Assembly (NCBI GenBank): GCA_031254385.1
Contig: JAIRUO010000139.1
Location: 1-8,637 of the forward strand
Direction of reading: 5' to 3'
DNA length: 8,637 bases
Origin: Treponema sp.
Lineage (GTDB): Bacteria > Spirochaetota > Spirochaetia > Treponematales > Breznakiellaceae
Shown: positions 1-7,600 of the stretch, piece by piece
Layout of the letters: every line of letters starts with the position of its first letter
Position numbering within the stretch: the first letter of the stretch is position 1
Notes under the pieces: generated by a model
Seen by the model: the letters and a program-made list of their open reading frames with translations, nothing else
Database searches by the model: none
What the model was told of the DNA's origin: nothing
Translations under genes and position numbers: made by a program

Positions 1-648
1 GGCAATGGGGAAAACCCCTTCGCCAATGAGTCGGTCGTATTTTTCTGTAACAGCGGCTGTCATGTCGGTCTTGATAACACCCGGCCTGATCTCATGCACA
101 AAGATAGCTTCTTTGGCAAGGCGATCCGCATACAGTTTGGTGAGCATGGAAATAGCGGCCTTGGAAACGCAGTATTCGCCTCGGTTTACCGAAGAAACCT
201 CTGCAGAACAAGATGAAATATTGATGATGGTTCCCCGTTTTCTGCCCATCAATTCCTGCTTGAGCATGGCCTTGACCGCAAGCTGGGTTAAAAACATATT
301 GGATTTTGTGTTGGTATCTAGCACATAATCCCAGCTTTCTTCAGTCATTTCTAGCAGATCCGCACGGACTTTAGGCGCAACTCCAGCGTTATTCACAAGA
401 ATATCGATCCTTCCAAAACAGCGGAGAGTTTCGTCAATTATTTTTTGCCTATCTTCTGAGCATGAAACATCGGCTTTGATATAGACGTAAGATGCGCCAG
501 TTTTTGACAGAATGTCCAAATTTTCCCGACACGCGCTTTCATCCCTTGTTCCGACTACTACTATGTTGAAGTTATCCTGAGCAAGCCTTAAGCTCACCGC
601 AAAGCCAATGCCGCGGCTTCCTCCGGTAATAATGGCAGTTTTGTTCAT
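1..648 (-). CDS. SDR-family NAD(P)-dependent oxidoreductase (3-ketoacyl-ACP reductase-like), C-terminus cut by window edge
   Basis: The visible part is 216 residues with no stop; family members are usually about 250 residues, so roughly 30-40 C-terminal residues lie beyond the left edge. Classical SDR landmarks are present in order: the cofactor loop TGGSRGIG (8-15), Asp60 in the adenine-binding region, NNAG (86-89), structural Asn113, catalytic Ser146, Tyr159 and Lys163 (YxxxK), and PG (189-190) followed by a Thr. All catalytic residues are intact, so it should be an active NAD(P)-dependent dehydrogenase or reductase in the cytoplasm. The start ATG at 648 overlaps the upstream stop as ATGA and has AAGGA 9 bases before it, which indicates translational coupling to the flavin oxidoreductase. 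FabG-like sequence alone does not separate fatty-acid from sugar or polyol substrates. The operon context favours a catabolic sugar or polyol role, as an inference. Confidence 0.9.
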   Translation of the reverse strand, partial: MNKTAIITGGSRGIGFAVSLRLAQDNFNIVVVGTRDESACRENLDILSKTGASYVYIKADVSCSEDRQKIIDETLRCFGRIDILVNNAGVAPKVRADLLEMTEESWDYVLDTNTKSNMFLTQLAVKAMLKQELMGRKRGTIINISSCSAEVSSVNRGEYCVSKAAISMLTKLYADRLAKEAIFVHEIRPGVIKTDMTAAVTEKYDRLIGEGVFPIA

Positions 649-2024
649 TTGGATAGTTCCTTTTCCCGTTCTTCGGCGGCTGATCGGGAAGCCCGGTAAA
701 TAGGAGCGTAAACTTCCGAATCCCGAAACACACAGCCGGTGCAGCCATGATCCCGCATGATCTGGGTGCATTTGGAACAGGCTATGCAACAAGATTCCGG
801 TATAAGGCTGCCGTTAATCAGGATATCCCTCGGAATATCAGGATATGCAAAAGCGGCGCGACCCAACCCCAAGAAGGCAACATGGTTATGTGCTATATTT
901 GCGGCCCCTGCATGAGGCATGAACTGGCGTAGCCAGGTATAGCCATTACCCACGACCGGAATGGTTTCTGCTATTTTCTGAACCATGGCGCTAAAGTTGA
1001 AAAGCCGCTGTATGCTCTCCAGAGGGTGTTCGTTAGGTATGGGAATCCCCATGCTGGAACTGTCGAAGGGCCGGGTAACTTGGGGGTAAATATAATAGGG
1101 GTTTCCCGCCGAATTGGAAAGGAGATCCACGCCCATGTTCCGGAGCTCTGCGGTAAGGCGTTCCGGCTCGGTGGGATCGAATTTCATAAAATCGTCTTTG
1201 TCTTCTCCAAACCCATAAGGGTAGGGGTGCGCGTCAAAAACATTAAAACGGCAGGCAATAATAAAATCAGGGCCGCAGGCATTCCGAACTGCCATTATGC
1301 AGTCTTTCAAGAGCCGGGTTCTGTTTTCATAAGAACCGCCGTATTTTCCTTCCCTTGTATGGCTAGCCAGAAGTTCCGATATAAGGTAACGGTGGCAGGC
1401 CTTTATATCCACTCCGTCAAAGCCAGCCTCCTGCGCTAGCAGAGCGGAAGCAACATATTTTTCGACAAGGCTGTCCAGGTACTCATCGCTTAGAACTGGA
1501 TCATCGGGGTTAACGCCGCAACGGGGATCAAGAATGGGATCGTGCTGAGGGATGAGAGGGATCATCTTATGGTTATGGGGCCTGGAATAACGGCCTGAGT
1601 GTGTTAGCTGCAAAATATAGATCGGATAAAAATCTTCGCCCATAGTCTCCCTGGCTGCAAGGCGTGTGCGATCTGTAAGAGAGGCAAAGGCCCTTACATT
1701 TTTATTGGTCATCATCATCTGGAGTTCATTGGCTCGGCTTTCCTGGCTGATAGCATTGGCTTCCCACCAGACAAGCCCAGCACCGCCTCGTGCAAGGCGC
1801 ATATAGCGCCGCTCCACCAGTTCAGAAGGCCCGCCGTCAGGAAGGGAATCGCAGCCTTCCATTGGGAGGATGGCAAATCTGTTAGGTGCGTATTTACCTC
1901 CAACCACAACAGGTCTGGCAAGAGGGGAAAGATCATCGCTGAATTCCAGGTTCAAATTCAATTCTTGGCTTTTCTGCCGTATATCGTCCAGAGACTTAAA
2001 ATTAAAACGCTCATGGGCTGCCAT
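645..2024 (-). CDS. NADH:flavin oxidoreductase, Old Yellow Enzyme family, with C-terminal cysteine cluster
   Basis: A 459-residue cytoplasmic FMN TIM-barrel enzyme. Family signatures include QLTHSGR (139-145), the HRYLISELL stretch (from His211) followed by YGGSYENRTR (228-237) as in 2,4-dienoyl-CoA reductase relatives, PVVGNGYT (356-363), and FLGLGRAAFAYPDIP near 384-398 for phosphate binding. Near the C-terminus Cys413-x2-Cys416-x2-Cys419-x11-Cys431, with extra Cys412 and Cys428, resembles the 4Fe-4S ligands of dienoyl-CoA reductase. The protein ends 28 residues later, so the FAD/NADPH domains of that enzyme are absent. The start at 2024 has AAGGCGG 6 bases upstream. An in-frame TTG at 2159 would add 45 residues, but these lie inside the preceding gene and show no family similarity. 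The gene sits between a Gfo/Idh dehydrogenase (19 bp gap) and an SDR (4-base overlap). The substrate is unknown; electron-poor C=C reduction is the usual chemistry of the family. Confidence 0.9.
   Translation of the reverse strand: MAAHERFNFKSLDDIRQKSQELNLNLEFSDDLSPLARPVVVGGKYAPNRFAILPMEGCDSLPDGGPSELVERRYMRLARGGAGLVWWEANAISQESRANELQMMMTNKNVRAFASLTDRTRLAARETMGEDFYPIYILQLTHSGRYSRPHNHKMIPLIPQHDPILDPRCGVNPDDPVLSDEYLDSLVEKYVASALLAQEAGFDGVDIKACHRYLISELLASHTREGKYGGSYENRTRLLKDCIMAVRNACGPDFIIACRFNVFDAHPYPYGFGEDKDDFMKFDPTEPERLTAELRNMGVDLLSNSAGNPYYIYPQVTRPFDSSSMGIPIPNEHPLESIQRLFNFSAMVQKIAETIPVVGNGYTWLRQFMPHAGAANIAHNHVAFLGLGRAAFAYPDIPRDILINGSLIPESCCIACSKCTQIMRDHGCTGCVFRDSEVYAPIYRASRSAAEEREKELSK
649..664 (-). 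promoter_or_regulatory. Shine-Dalgarno site of the SDR gene, inside the preceding gene
   Basis: On the minus strand AAAAGGAA lies at 664-657, with 9 bases between the AAGGA core and the ATG at 648. It is encoded by the last Lys-Glu-Leu codons of the flavin oxidoreductase. Together with the ATGA overlap this supports the chosen start. Confidence 0.6.
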
Positions 2025-2037
2025 TGTTATCCGCCTT
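2025..2037 (-). promoter_or_regulatory. Shine-Dalgarno site of the flavin oxidoreductase gene
   Basis: The minus strand has AAGGCGG at 2037-2031, 6 bases before the ATG at 2024, within the 19-bp gap after the preceding stop. It is one mismatch from AAGGAGG. This fixes the start in preference to the upstream in-frame TTG. Confidence 0.6.
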
Positions 2038-2043
2038 GTTCGC

Positions 2044-3198
2044 TTATAGTGAAAATCCGGTTTCCGAAGGCAATTTATTTTCTCTGTAACTGCGAAGAAG
2101 AGCCTCTGACAATCCGGATATATAGTAGAAGGGATAGCCAGTATCCTGTTGATAGACAAGTTTTTCTTTAGGTGCCTTTGTTACGGGAAACTTTCTGACC
2201 ATTTCCACACATTTTAGGTGATCCCTTACCGTCTTGAGGGTGCAAACGGGCGGAACCCCTGCATTGAGTGCATCAATGCAATCATAAAACTTTTGCAATA
2301 TATTCTCGGATTTCAATTCCTCATAAGATTTTACGCTACCGTCATTAAAATAAGCGGTGAAACCGGAATTAGGTTTTTCGCCCAGCCTTATCAGGGCCTT
2401 TTCAAATTTGTATTCGCCAACAGCGCCGGTTTCTTTAATCTCTACGCAGTGAGCAGTATAGTAATAGACCGGTACACTCCCGGCAGTATTGATCTTGAGG
2501 GCAACTGCGTCAAAATTTTCGATATCCGGCCTGCCCTGCCAGAGTTCAGCATCTAAAGATACCACATTTGCGGAGCTATTCATCTTGTCGCCTAAAAGGA
2601 AGAGCATTAGCTGCAACTCATGGGCACAGCCATTATTCAGAGGGCTGTCCAGGATGGTTTCCCCTTCCACGACCAGTTTCCCTGCCCAGTTATTACGGCT
2701 GTAATATCTGTCGCCCCTGCGGGTGAGGCTATAGGATTTGAATTCCAAAGGTTTCCCGAAAACTCCGTCAAGTATATCCTTTTTAAGAGCCAGCGTATCC
2801 CGGTAAAAACAATTCTGAAACCCCACGCCGCAAAAGAGGCCGGATTTTTCCTCCCTGGCAATTAGGTCATCCAGTCTTGCCAGGTCACCAGTAATAGGTT
2901 TCTCGCAGAGCACATTACTCCCATTGTCAAAACAGCTAACTATATACGGATAATGGGTATGGATAGGCGCCGCAATCGCCGACAAATCTGCCCGGCCCCC
3001 TGCGGCAAAGAACTCCGCAGGGCTATTATAAACCGGAATGCCCCGTTCCTTAAGCTCCGCAAACCTGGGAGAAGAAGCGGCAAAAGGATCAGCCACCCCT
3101 ACAAATTCAAAGGGAGGATCTTTGGCGTCAAGAAATTCATCAAGATAATTAGCCCCGTATCCGCCGATTCCTGCTAGGAAAACCCGTGCTTTTTGCAT
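2044..3198 (-). CDS. Gfo/Idh/MocA-family NAD(P)-dependent oxidoreductase
   Basis: 384 residues, a typical length for the family. An N-terminal Rossmann fold begins ARVFLAGIGGYG, with the dinucleotide loop at 10-15 (GIGGYG), and the family motif CEKPITGD lies at 98-105. The C-terminal substrate domain contains ILDSPLNNGCAHELQLMLFL (182-201). In the usual D-x3-H-x2-D pattern of this family the first Asp is replaced here by Asn189 and the last by Gln196, while His193 is kept. The likely role is oxidation or reduction of a sugar, cyclitol or related polyol in the cytoplasm. It is the first gene of a leftward operon with the flavin oxidoreductase and the SDR. The ATG at 3198 gives the expected N-terminus directly before the Rossmann strand, but no purine-rich ribosome site precedes it (ATAAACCC), so initiation may be weak or unusual. 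The substrate cannot be read from the sequence. Confidence 0.88.
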   Translation of the reverse strand: MQKARVFLAGIGGYGANYLDEFLDAKDPPFEFVGVADPFAASSPRFAELKERGIPVYNSPAEFFAAGGRADLSAIAAPIHTHYPYIVSCFDNGSNVLCEKPITGDLARLDDLIAREEKSGLFCGVGFQNCFYRDTLALKKDILDGVFGKPLEFKSYSLTRRGDRYYSRNNWAGKLVVEGETILDSPLNNGCAHELQLMLFLLGDKMNSSANVVSLDAELWQGRPDIENFDAVALKINTAGSVPVYYYTAHCVEIKETGAVGEYKFEKALIRLGEKPNSGFTAYFNDGSVKSYEELKSENILQKFYDCIDALNAGVPPVCTLKTVRDHLKCVEMVRKFPVTKAPKEKLVYQQDTGYPFYYISGLSEALLRSYRENKLPSETGFSL

Positions 3199-3248
3199 GG
3201 GTTTATTTTAGCAGGAGAAGGGCTTTGTTGATAGTGTATTAACTCCCC

Positions 3249-3278
3249 TTGGAAAACTTCTAAAATTCCGATTATAAT
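3249..3278 (+). promoter_or_regulatory. Sigma70-type promoter candidate for galK
   Basis: TTGGAA (3249-3254; 4 of 6 to consensus) and a perfect TATAAT (3273-3278) are 18 bp apart. Transcription would start near 3285, giving a leader of about 25 bases with a good ribosome site. Confidence 0.5.
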
Positions 3279-3298
3279 AATAAACAGCACGCTGATAA
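3271..3298 (-). promoter_or_regulatory. Sigma70-type promoter candidate for the oxidoreductase operon
   Basis: On the minus strand TTATCA (3298-3293; 4 of 6) and TATAAT (3276-3271) are 16 bp apart. The -10 shares five bases with the -10 of the opposite promoter. The leader would be about 65 bases. A minus-strand TAAAAT (3209-3204) close to the ATG is an alternative -10 but lacks a convincing -35. Confidence 0.35.
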
Positions 3299-3309
3299 GG
3301 GAGAGTTTT
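3297..3309 (+). promoter_or_regulatory. Shine-Dalgarno site of galK
   Basis: AAGGGAG at 3297-3303 lies 6 bases before the ATG at 3310. This supports the start and hence the long N-terminal extension of the protein. Confidence 0.65.
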
Positions 3310-4659
3310 ATGCTGGGAAAAAATCTCTTGGAGCAATTCAATACAGATGCGGCAGACGGATTGTTTGTACGCCTTTACGGCGCTGAGAACATGAAGACGG
3401 CGCGTCAGCGTTACAGTTCCCTGGTTGAAGAATTTATGCGGGATACGCCGGACTGGTTTCCACGGAACAAATTTCCGGAAGCAGATGGGGATTTGCGGGT
3501 GTTTAGCGCACCGGGACGCACGGAACTCGGCGGAAACCATACAGATCACAATCGCGGCAAGGTTCTGGCCGCTTCTATACAAATGGATTCTGTGGCAGTT
3601 GTCGCGCCTCGGCAGGACATGAAAGTTTTTTATCGTTCCAAAGGCCATCGTGATATAGAGGTGGATCTTTCGGATCTTTCAATACAGCCAGGAGAAAGAG
3701 GAAACAGCGAAGCTCTTATACGGGGCATTGCTGCGGGATTTCGGGAACAGGGATTGAATATAGGCGGTTTCAGCGCGAATGCCGATCCGCAGGTTCTGAC
3801 AGGGTCGGGCCTTTCTTCCAGCGCATCTATGGAAGTTCTCTTGGGTCGGATTTTCGACTGTCTTTTTAATGGTGGGAAAACAAGCGCTTTGAAAATAGCA
3901 CAAATCGGACAGAAGGCGGAAAACAATTATTTTGGCAAACCTTGCGGCCTTATGGATCAGACGGCCTGCGCAACCGGTGGGGCAGTAGCCATCGACTTTG
4001 AAAGCGCACCTCAGGTTACGCAAATTCCTTTTGATCTAAAGGAGTTAGGTACAACTCTCTGTGTGGTAAATACCGGGGGAAACCATGCGGATCTGATAGA
4101 AGATTATGCAGCAATACCAAGCGAGATGAAAACCGTGGCTGGTATTTTTGGCAAAACAGTACTTAGGGAACTGGATTATGAAACGATTTTGAGTAACGCG
4201 AACAAAATCAGAAAAGTTGCAGGTGACAGGGCTTTGCTTCGGGCGCTTCATTTTTTCCAGGAGAACAACAGAGTGGACGCTATGTTCTCCGCTCTGAAAG
4301 ATATGGATAGTAGCTTTTTGCCGGAAGACAAACAAAGGGCAATTGGGCTCTTTTTGATCCAGGTTAACAGATCGGGAGATTCGTCCTGGGAGCTTTTACA
4401 AAATATATATCCCCCTCTTAACCCCAAAGAACAAGGTGTCAGCCTTGCTCTGGCCCTTACACGGGATTTTATTGTAAGTTCCTGCAGGGGCCACGGTGCT
4501 TGCCGGGTACACGGCGGCGGATTTGCAGGAACTATCCAGGCCTACATCCCCACAGCCGCTCTTGGGGAATACCGGAAACGGCTAGAAGCTTTCTTTGGCC
4601 CCGGAGCCGTTACTGTCCTTAGCATCCGTCCAGTGGGCGCGGTGGAAATGGAATTTTAG
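3310..4659 (+). CDS. galK: Galactokinase-family GHMP kinase
   Basis: 449 residues, longer than E. coli-type galactokinase (about 380). All three GHMP motifs are present: APGRTELGGNHTDHNRG (67-83, sugar signature), GSGLSSSAS (165-173, ATP phosphate loop) and HGGGFAG (401-407). LMDQ carries the presumed catalytic Asp216. The expected reaction is ATP-dependent C1 phosphorylation of galactose, the first Leloir step, in the cytoplasm. Two things differ from the textbook enzyme. About 66 residues precede the signature instead of roughly 20-35. The usual GEHTDY reads GNHTDH, so the substrate-contacting Glu is Asn. From memory, this form is found in clostridia and spirochaetes and is annotated as galactokinase, but its sugar specificity is less certain. 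The gene diverges from the oxidoreductase operon and ends 4 bp from the convergent kinase gene. Confidence 0.87.
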   Translation: MLGKNLLEQFNTDAADGLFVRLYGAENMKTARQRYSSLVEEFMRDTPDWFPRNKFPEADGDLRVFSAPGRTELGGNHTDHNRGKVLAASIQMDSVAVVAPRQDMKVFYRSKGHRDIEVDLSDLSIQPGERGNSEALIRGIAAGFREQGLNIGGFSANADPQVLTGSGLSSSASMEVLLGRIFDCLFNGGKTSALKIAQIGQKAENNYFGKPCGLMDQTACATGGAVAIDFESAPQVTQIPFDLKELGTTLCVVNTGGNHADLIEDYAAIPSEMKTVAGIFGKTVLRELDYETILSNANKIRKVAGDRALLRALHFFQENNRVDAMFSALKDMDSSFLPEDKQRAIGLFLIQVNRSGDSSWELLQNIYPPLNPKEQGVSLALALTRDFIVSSCRGHGACRVHGGGFAGTIQAYIPTAALGEYRKRLEAFFGPGAVTVLSIRPVGAVEMEF

Positions 4660-4663
4660 TTTT

Positions 4664-7600
4664 TTACGATAAAAAGATGCTCACTTGCCTTAAGACCTCA
4701 TCAAAATCCAGTGGCTTTCCGATATGCCCGTTCATGCCGACCCTAAGGCACCTTTCAATATCATCCTTAAAGATGTTAGCTGTCATGGCTACGATGGGTA
4801 CGGTTTTAGCGTTTGGAACATCAAGCCTTCGGATGATCTGAGTTGCTTCATATCCGTCCATTTCGGGCATCTGCAAATCCATAAAAATCATGTCATATTT
4901 CTCCGGAGCTTCCCTGAACAGGGCTACCGCCTCCTTGCCGTTCTTTGCGCAATCGATTTCCAAAAGTGTCGGCTCTAGCAGTGCCAGTACAATCTCACGG
5001 TTAATTTCAATATCCTCCGCAAGCAATAGGTGTCGGCCCGCGGATTGGGGTAACGGTTCTTTCTTTACTTCTTCTTCATGCTTATCCTTAAGGCCAAGGC
5101 AGTCGTTTATGGTATCAACGATGGTAAAGGGAAACAAAGGCTTTGATAAAAATTTGTCAATATACTCGCCGCCTGCATCTCCTTCTGCCATACTCCATAC
5201 AGCAGCCGAAAAAATAACAGTTGTGATATCGTCGGGATCTGCCTGTATCCCTTTAAGTATGCGCGCCAGTTCTATGCCGTCAATGCCCGGCAGTTTCCAA
5301 TCAAGCAAATAGATGTCGTAAGTCCTGCCCTGTTCCACGATTTCAAGTGCTTCTTCTCCACTTGAAGCTGTGTCACAAACAGCACCAAACTCCATGGTTA
5401 TTTTTTTAATGAAAGCTAATGTATCTGCGTCATCATCGACAACAAGGATACGGGCGTTATTCCAATTTACCCCGCGTTCCAGGAGGCTGTGGTTTTTTCC
5501 CCCTCCTCGTTTTATCTGAACTGTAAAGATAAAAGCCGCACCTTCTCCCAGTTCGGACTCTATCCATATTTTACCGCCCATCATTTCCACGATACTCTTG
5601 GTAATTACAAGACCAAGCCCGGTACCGCCGAATTTGCGCGTTGTGCTGCTTTCGGCCTGCTGGAAGTGCTGGAATAAAATGGCTTGTTGTTTTGGGCTTA
5701 TGCCGATGCCAGAGTCTGCCACAGTCATCTGTATGGTGCAAACTCCGTGTTCTTCTCTCAATAAATGCGTACTTATCTGAATCAGCCCATCTTCGGGAGT
5801 GAACTTAACCGCATTACCCAGGAGGTTCGTCATGACCTGCGCCAGACGCTGTTCATCACCAACCAGTACTTCGGGAATATTTCTGTCTATGTCTACTTTG
5901 AGTTTCTGCCGCTTTTCCTCTAGACGCAAATGGAAGACGTTAATGGCCCTCTGAAGCATCCTCTCAAAATTAAACTCCAGCGGTGAGAGTTCAAATTTTC
6001 CCGATTCTATTTTTGACATATCAAGGATATCATTAATAATGCCTAGTAGATGGTCAGAAGCTTCCTCAATTCTACTATAGCAATAAGCCATTTGTTTCAT
6101 GTCGGCGGCGAATTTTCCAATATTCGTCATGCCGGTGATGGCGTTTAACGGCGTACGGATTTCGTGGCTCATGTTGGCGAGGAATTCGCTTTTCGCCTTG
6201 CTTGCGGATGTCGCTTGTTCAAGCGCACTTTGTAGCTTGATCTGAGCGGCGGCTATCTCAAGCTCCATTTCGGTGCGCAAGACCGCACTTGCGCATAGGT
6301 GCGCCGCCGAACGCAGCAGATCCAAATAGTCCTCATCAAAGTACCGGTAGTTGGTATGATCTTCCATAGTGATGGCGCCCCAAAACTCACCGTGTACAAA
6401 AATTGGCACAAAGAAAATCCCCTTTACGCCAAACTTGCTTAAAATAGCCGCTTCGTCCCTTTCCATGCCGCTTACATCAGCATTTATACATTCGCCTTTC
6501 ATTAGAATATTTAGCCAATTTGTCATTGCTGCGTTTTGGGGCAGCACTCGAAGTTCTTCATCTGTATCAATGATTTTGCCGTGCCAAAGATAGACCTGCC
6601 CCAACTGAGTTTTCCCGTCCAGAATCCGATTAACGGTAATGCGGTCTATTCCGGCTGCATCGCTGATCGGCTTTAATCCTCTGCTCATCATGTCTTCAAA
6701 TGCTTCGTTTTCATGAGAGAGGAGTATGTTCGCCATTCTATTTAATGCGCTTAACATTTTTTCGCGGTTCTTGAGTTTTTCCGCTGCATTGCTCACGCTT
6801 AGCGTTTTTTCGTGCATGATAACGGTATTTGCGCATAGAAATGCTGTTGAGCGCATAATGTCGGCGGCGGCTTCATCAAAATAACGCTCATTGCGACAGT
6901 CTTCAAAAAACACAGCCCCCCAAAAGGCATTGTCGATAAACACCGGCGCAACGAACAGCGACATATTGCCCAGCGATTTTAGTATTGCAGCTTCCGGCAG
7001 CAAACTCACGGGGCTGTTGATAGTTTGGCCGCTTGATAGAATCCCTTCCCATCGCGGTGCAAGCCTGGTGTATGAAAGATCGTCAAAACCGGTACAAGGC
7101 ATGGTTGTACCGCCCAATTTCCTGTCCCATTTATAAATCAGTGACACACGTAAACAGTCCGGCCCTCTGTAATTGCGCCAAACCAATATCCTGTCCAAAT
7201 CCAAAACATCGGCAATCAGTTTTAAACCCGCCGTCATCATGTCTTCAAAACTTTCTTCGTGCTGAGCCAGGAACATGATGGCTGTCTTGTTCAGGGTATC
7301 TGTCATTTTTTTACTGTGCTGCAGCGCCATAAGCGCTTCCATTCTATGGGTTATGTCCCTCAGCGCACCTGCCACTCTGAGCGGAACGCCTACGCTGTCT
7401 CTTAATGAAGTTCCGAATGCATGAAAATAATGGTAATCCCCGTTTTTCAACATAAGACGGTATTCGACATTGTAGGGGGTTTTTCCGCTGTAGTCGTTAA
7501 GATGCGCCATAAAAGCGTTAAGCGCCATCTCTTTATCATTTGGGTGCAGCCTGTCGCTCCAGCTTGAGAGTGTATTGGGGAAATCATATTCGTCAGAGAA

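Larger units (their letters stand above)
3199..3309. promoter_or_regulatory. Divergent intergenic control region between oxidoreductase operon and galactokinase
   Basis: This 111-bp gap separates the two divergent starts. It holds promoter candidates for both strands around a shared palindromic ATTATAAT (3271-3278). It also holds an imperfect dyad GTTGAT-N5-ATTAAC (3227-3243) and a short symmetric CAGC-AC-GCTG at 3285-3294. A common regulator acting on both sides is plausible but not shown. Confidence 0.5.

Noticed and set aside
1026..1439. 137-codon plus-strand frame inside the flavin oxidoreductase
   Set aside because: It is antisense to a well-supported conserved gene and has no recognisable domain.
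2025..2159. Upstream TTG start (2159) for the flavin oxidoreductase
   Set aside because: It would overlap the preceding gene by over 100 bases and adds 45 residues unlike the family; the ATG at 2024 has AAGGCGG at 6 bases.
3208..3648. 146-codon minus-strand frame across the divergent promoter region and start of galK
   Set aside because: It covers the promoter region and runs antisense to conserved galK codons; no protein signature.
4629..4663. Hairpin plus T-run terminator at the end of galK
   Set aside because: The only hairpin (CCGTCC/GGCGCGG) needs a wobble pair and a bulge and is separated from the T-run by more than 9 bases.
4890..5312. 140-codon plus-strand frame inside the kinase gene
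   Set aside because: It is antisense to the receiver domains, has a serine-rich composition typical of reverse-strand frames, and matches no family.
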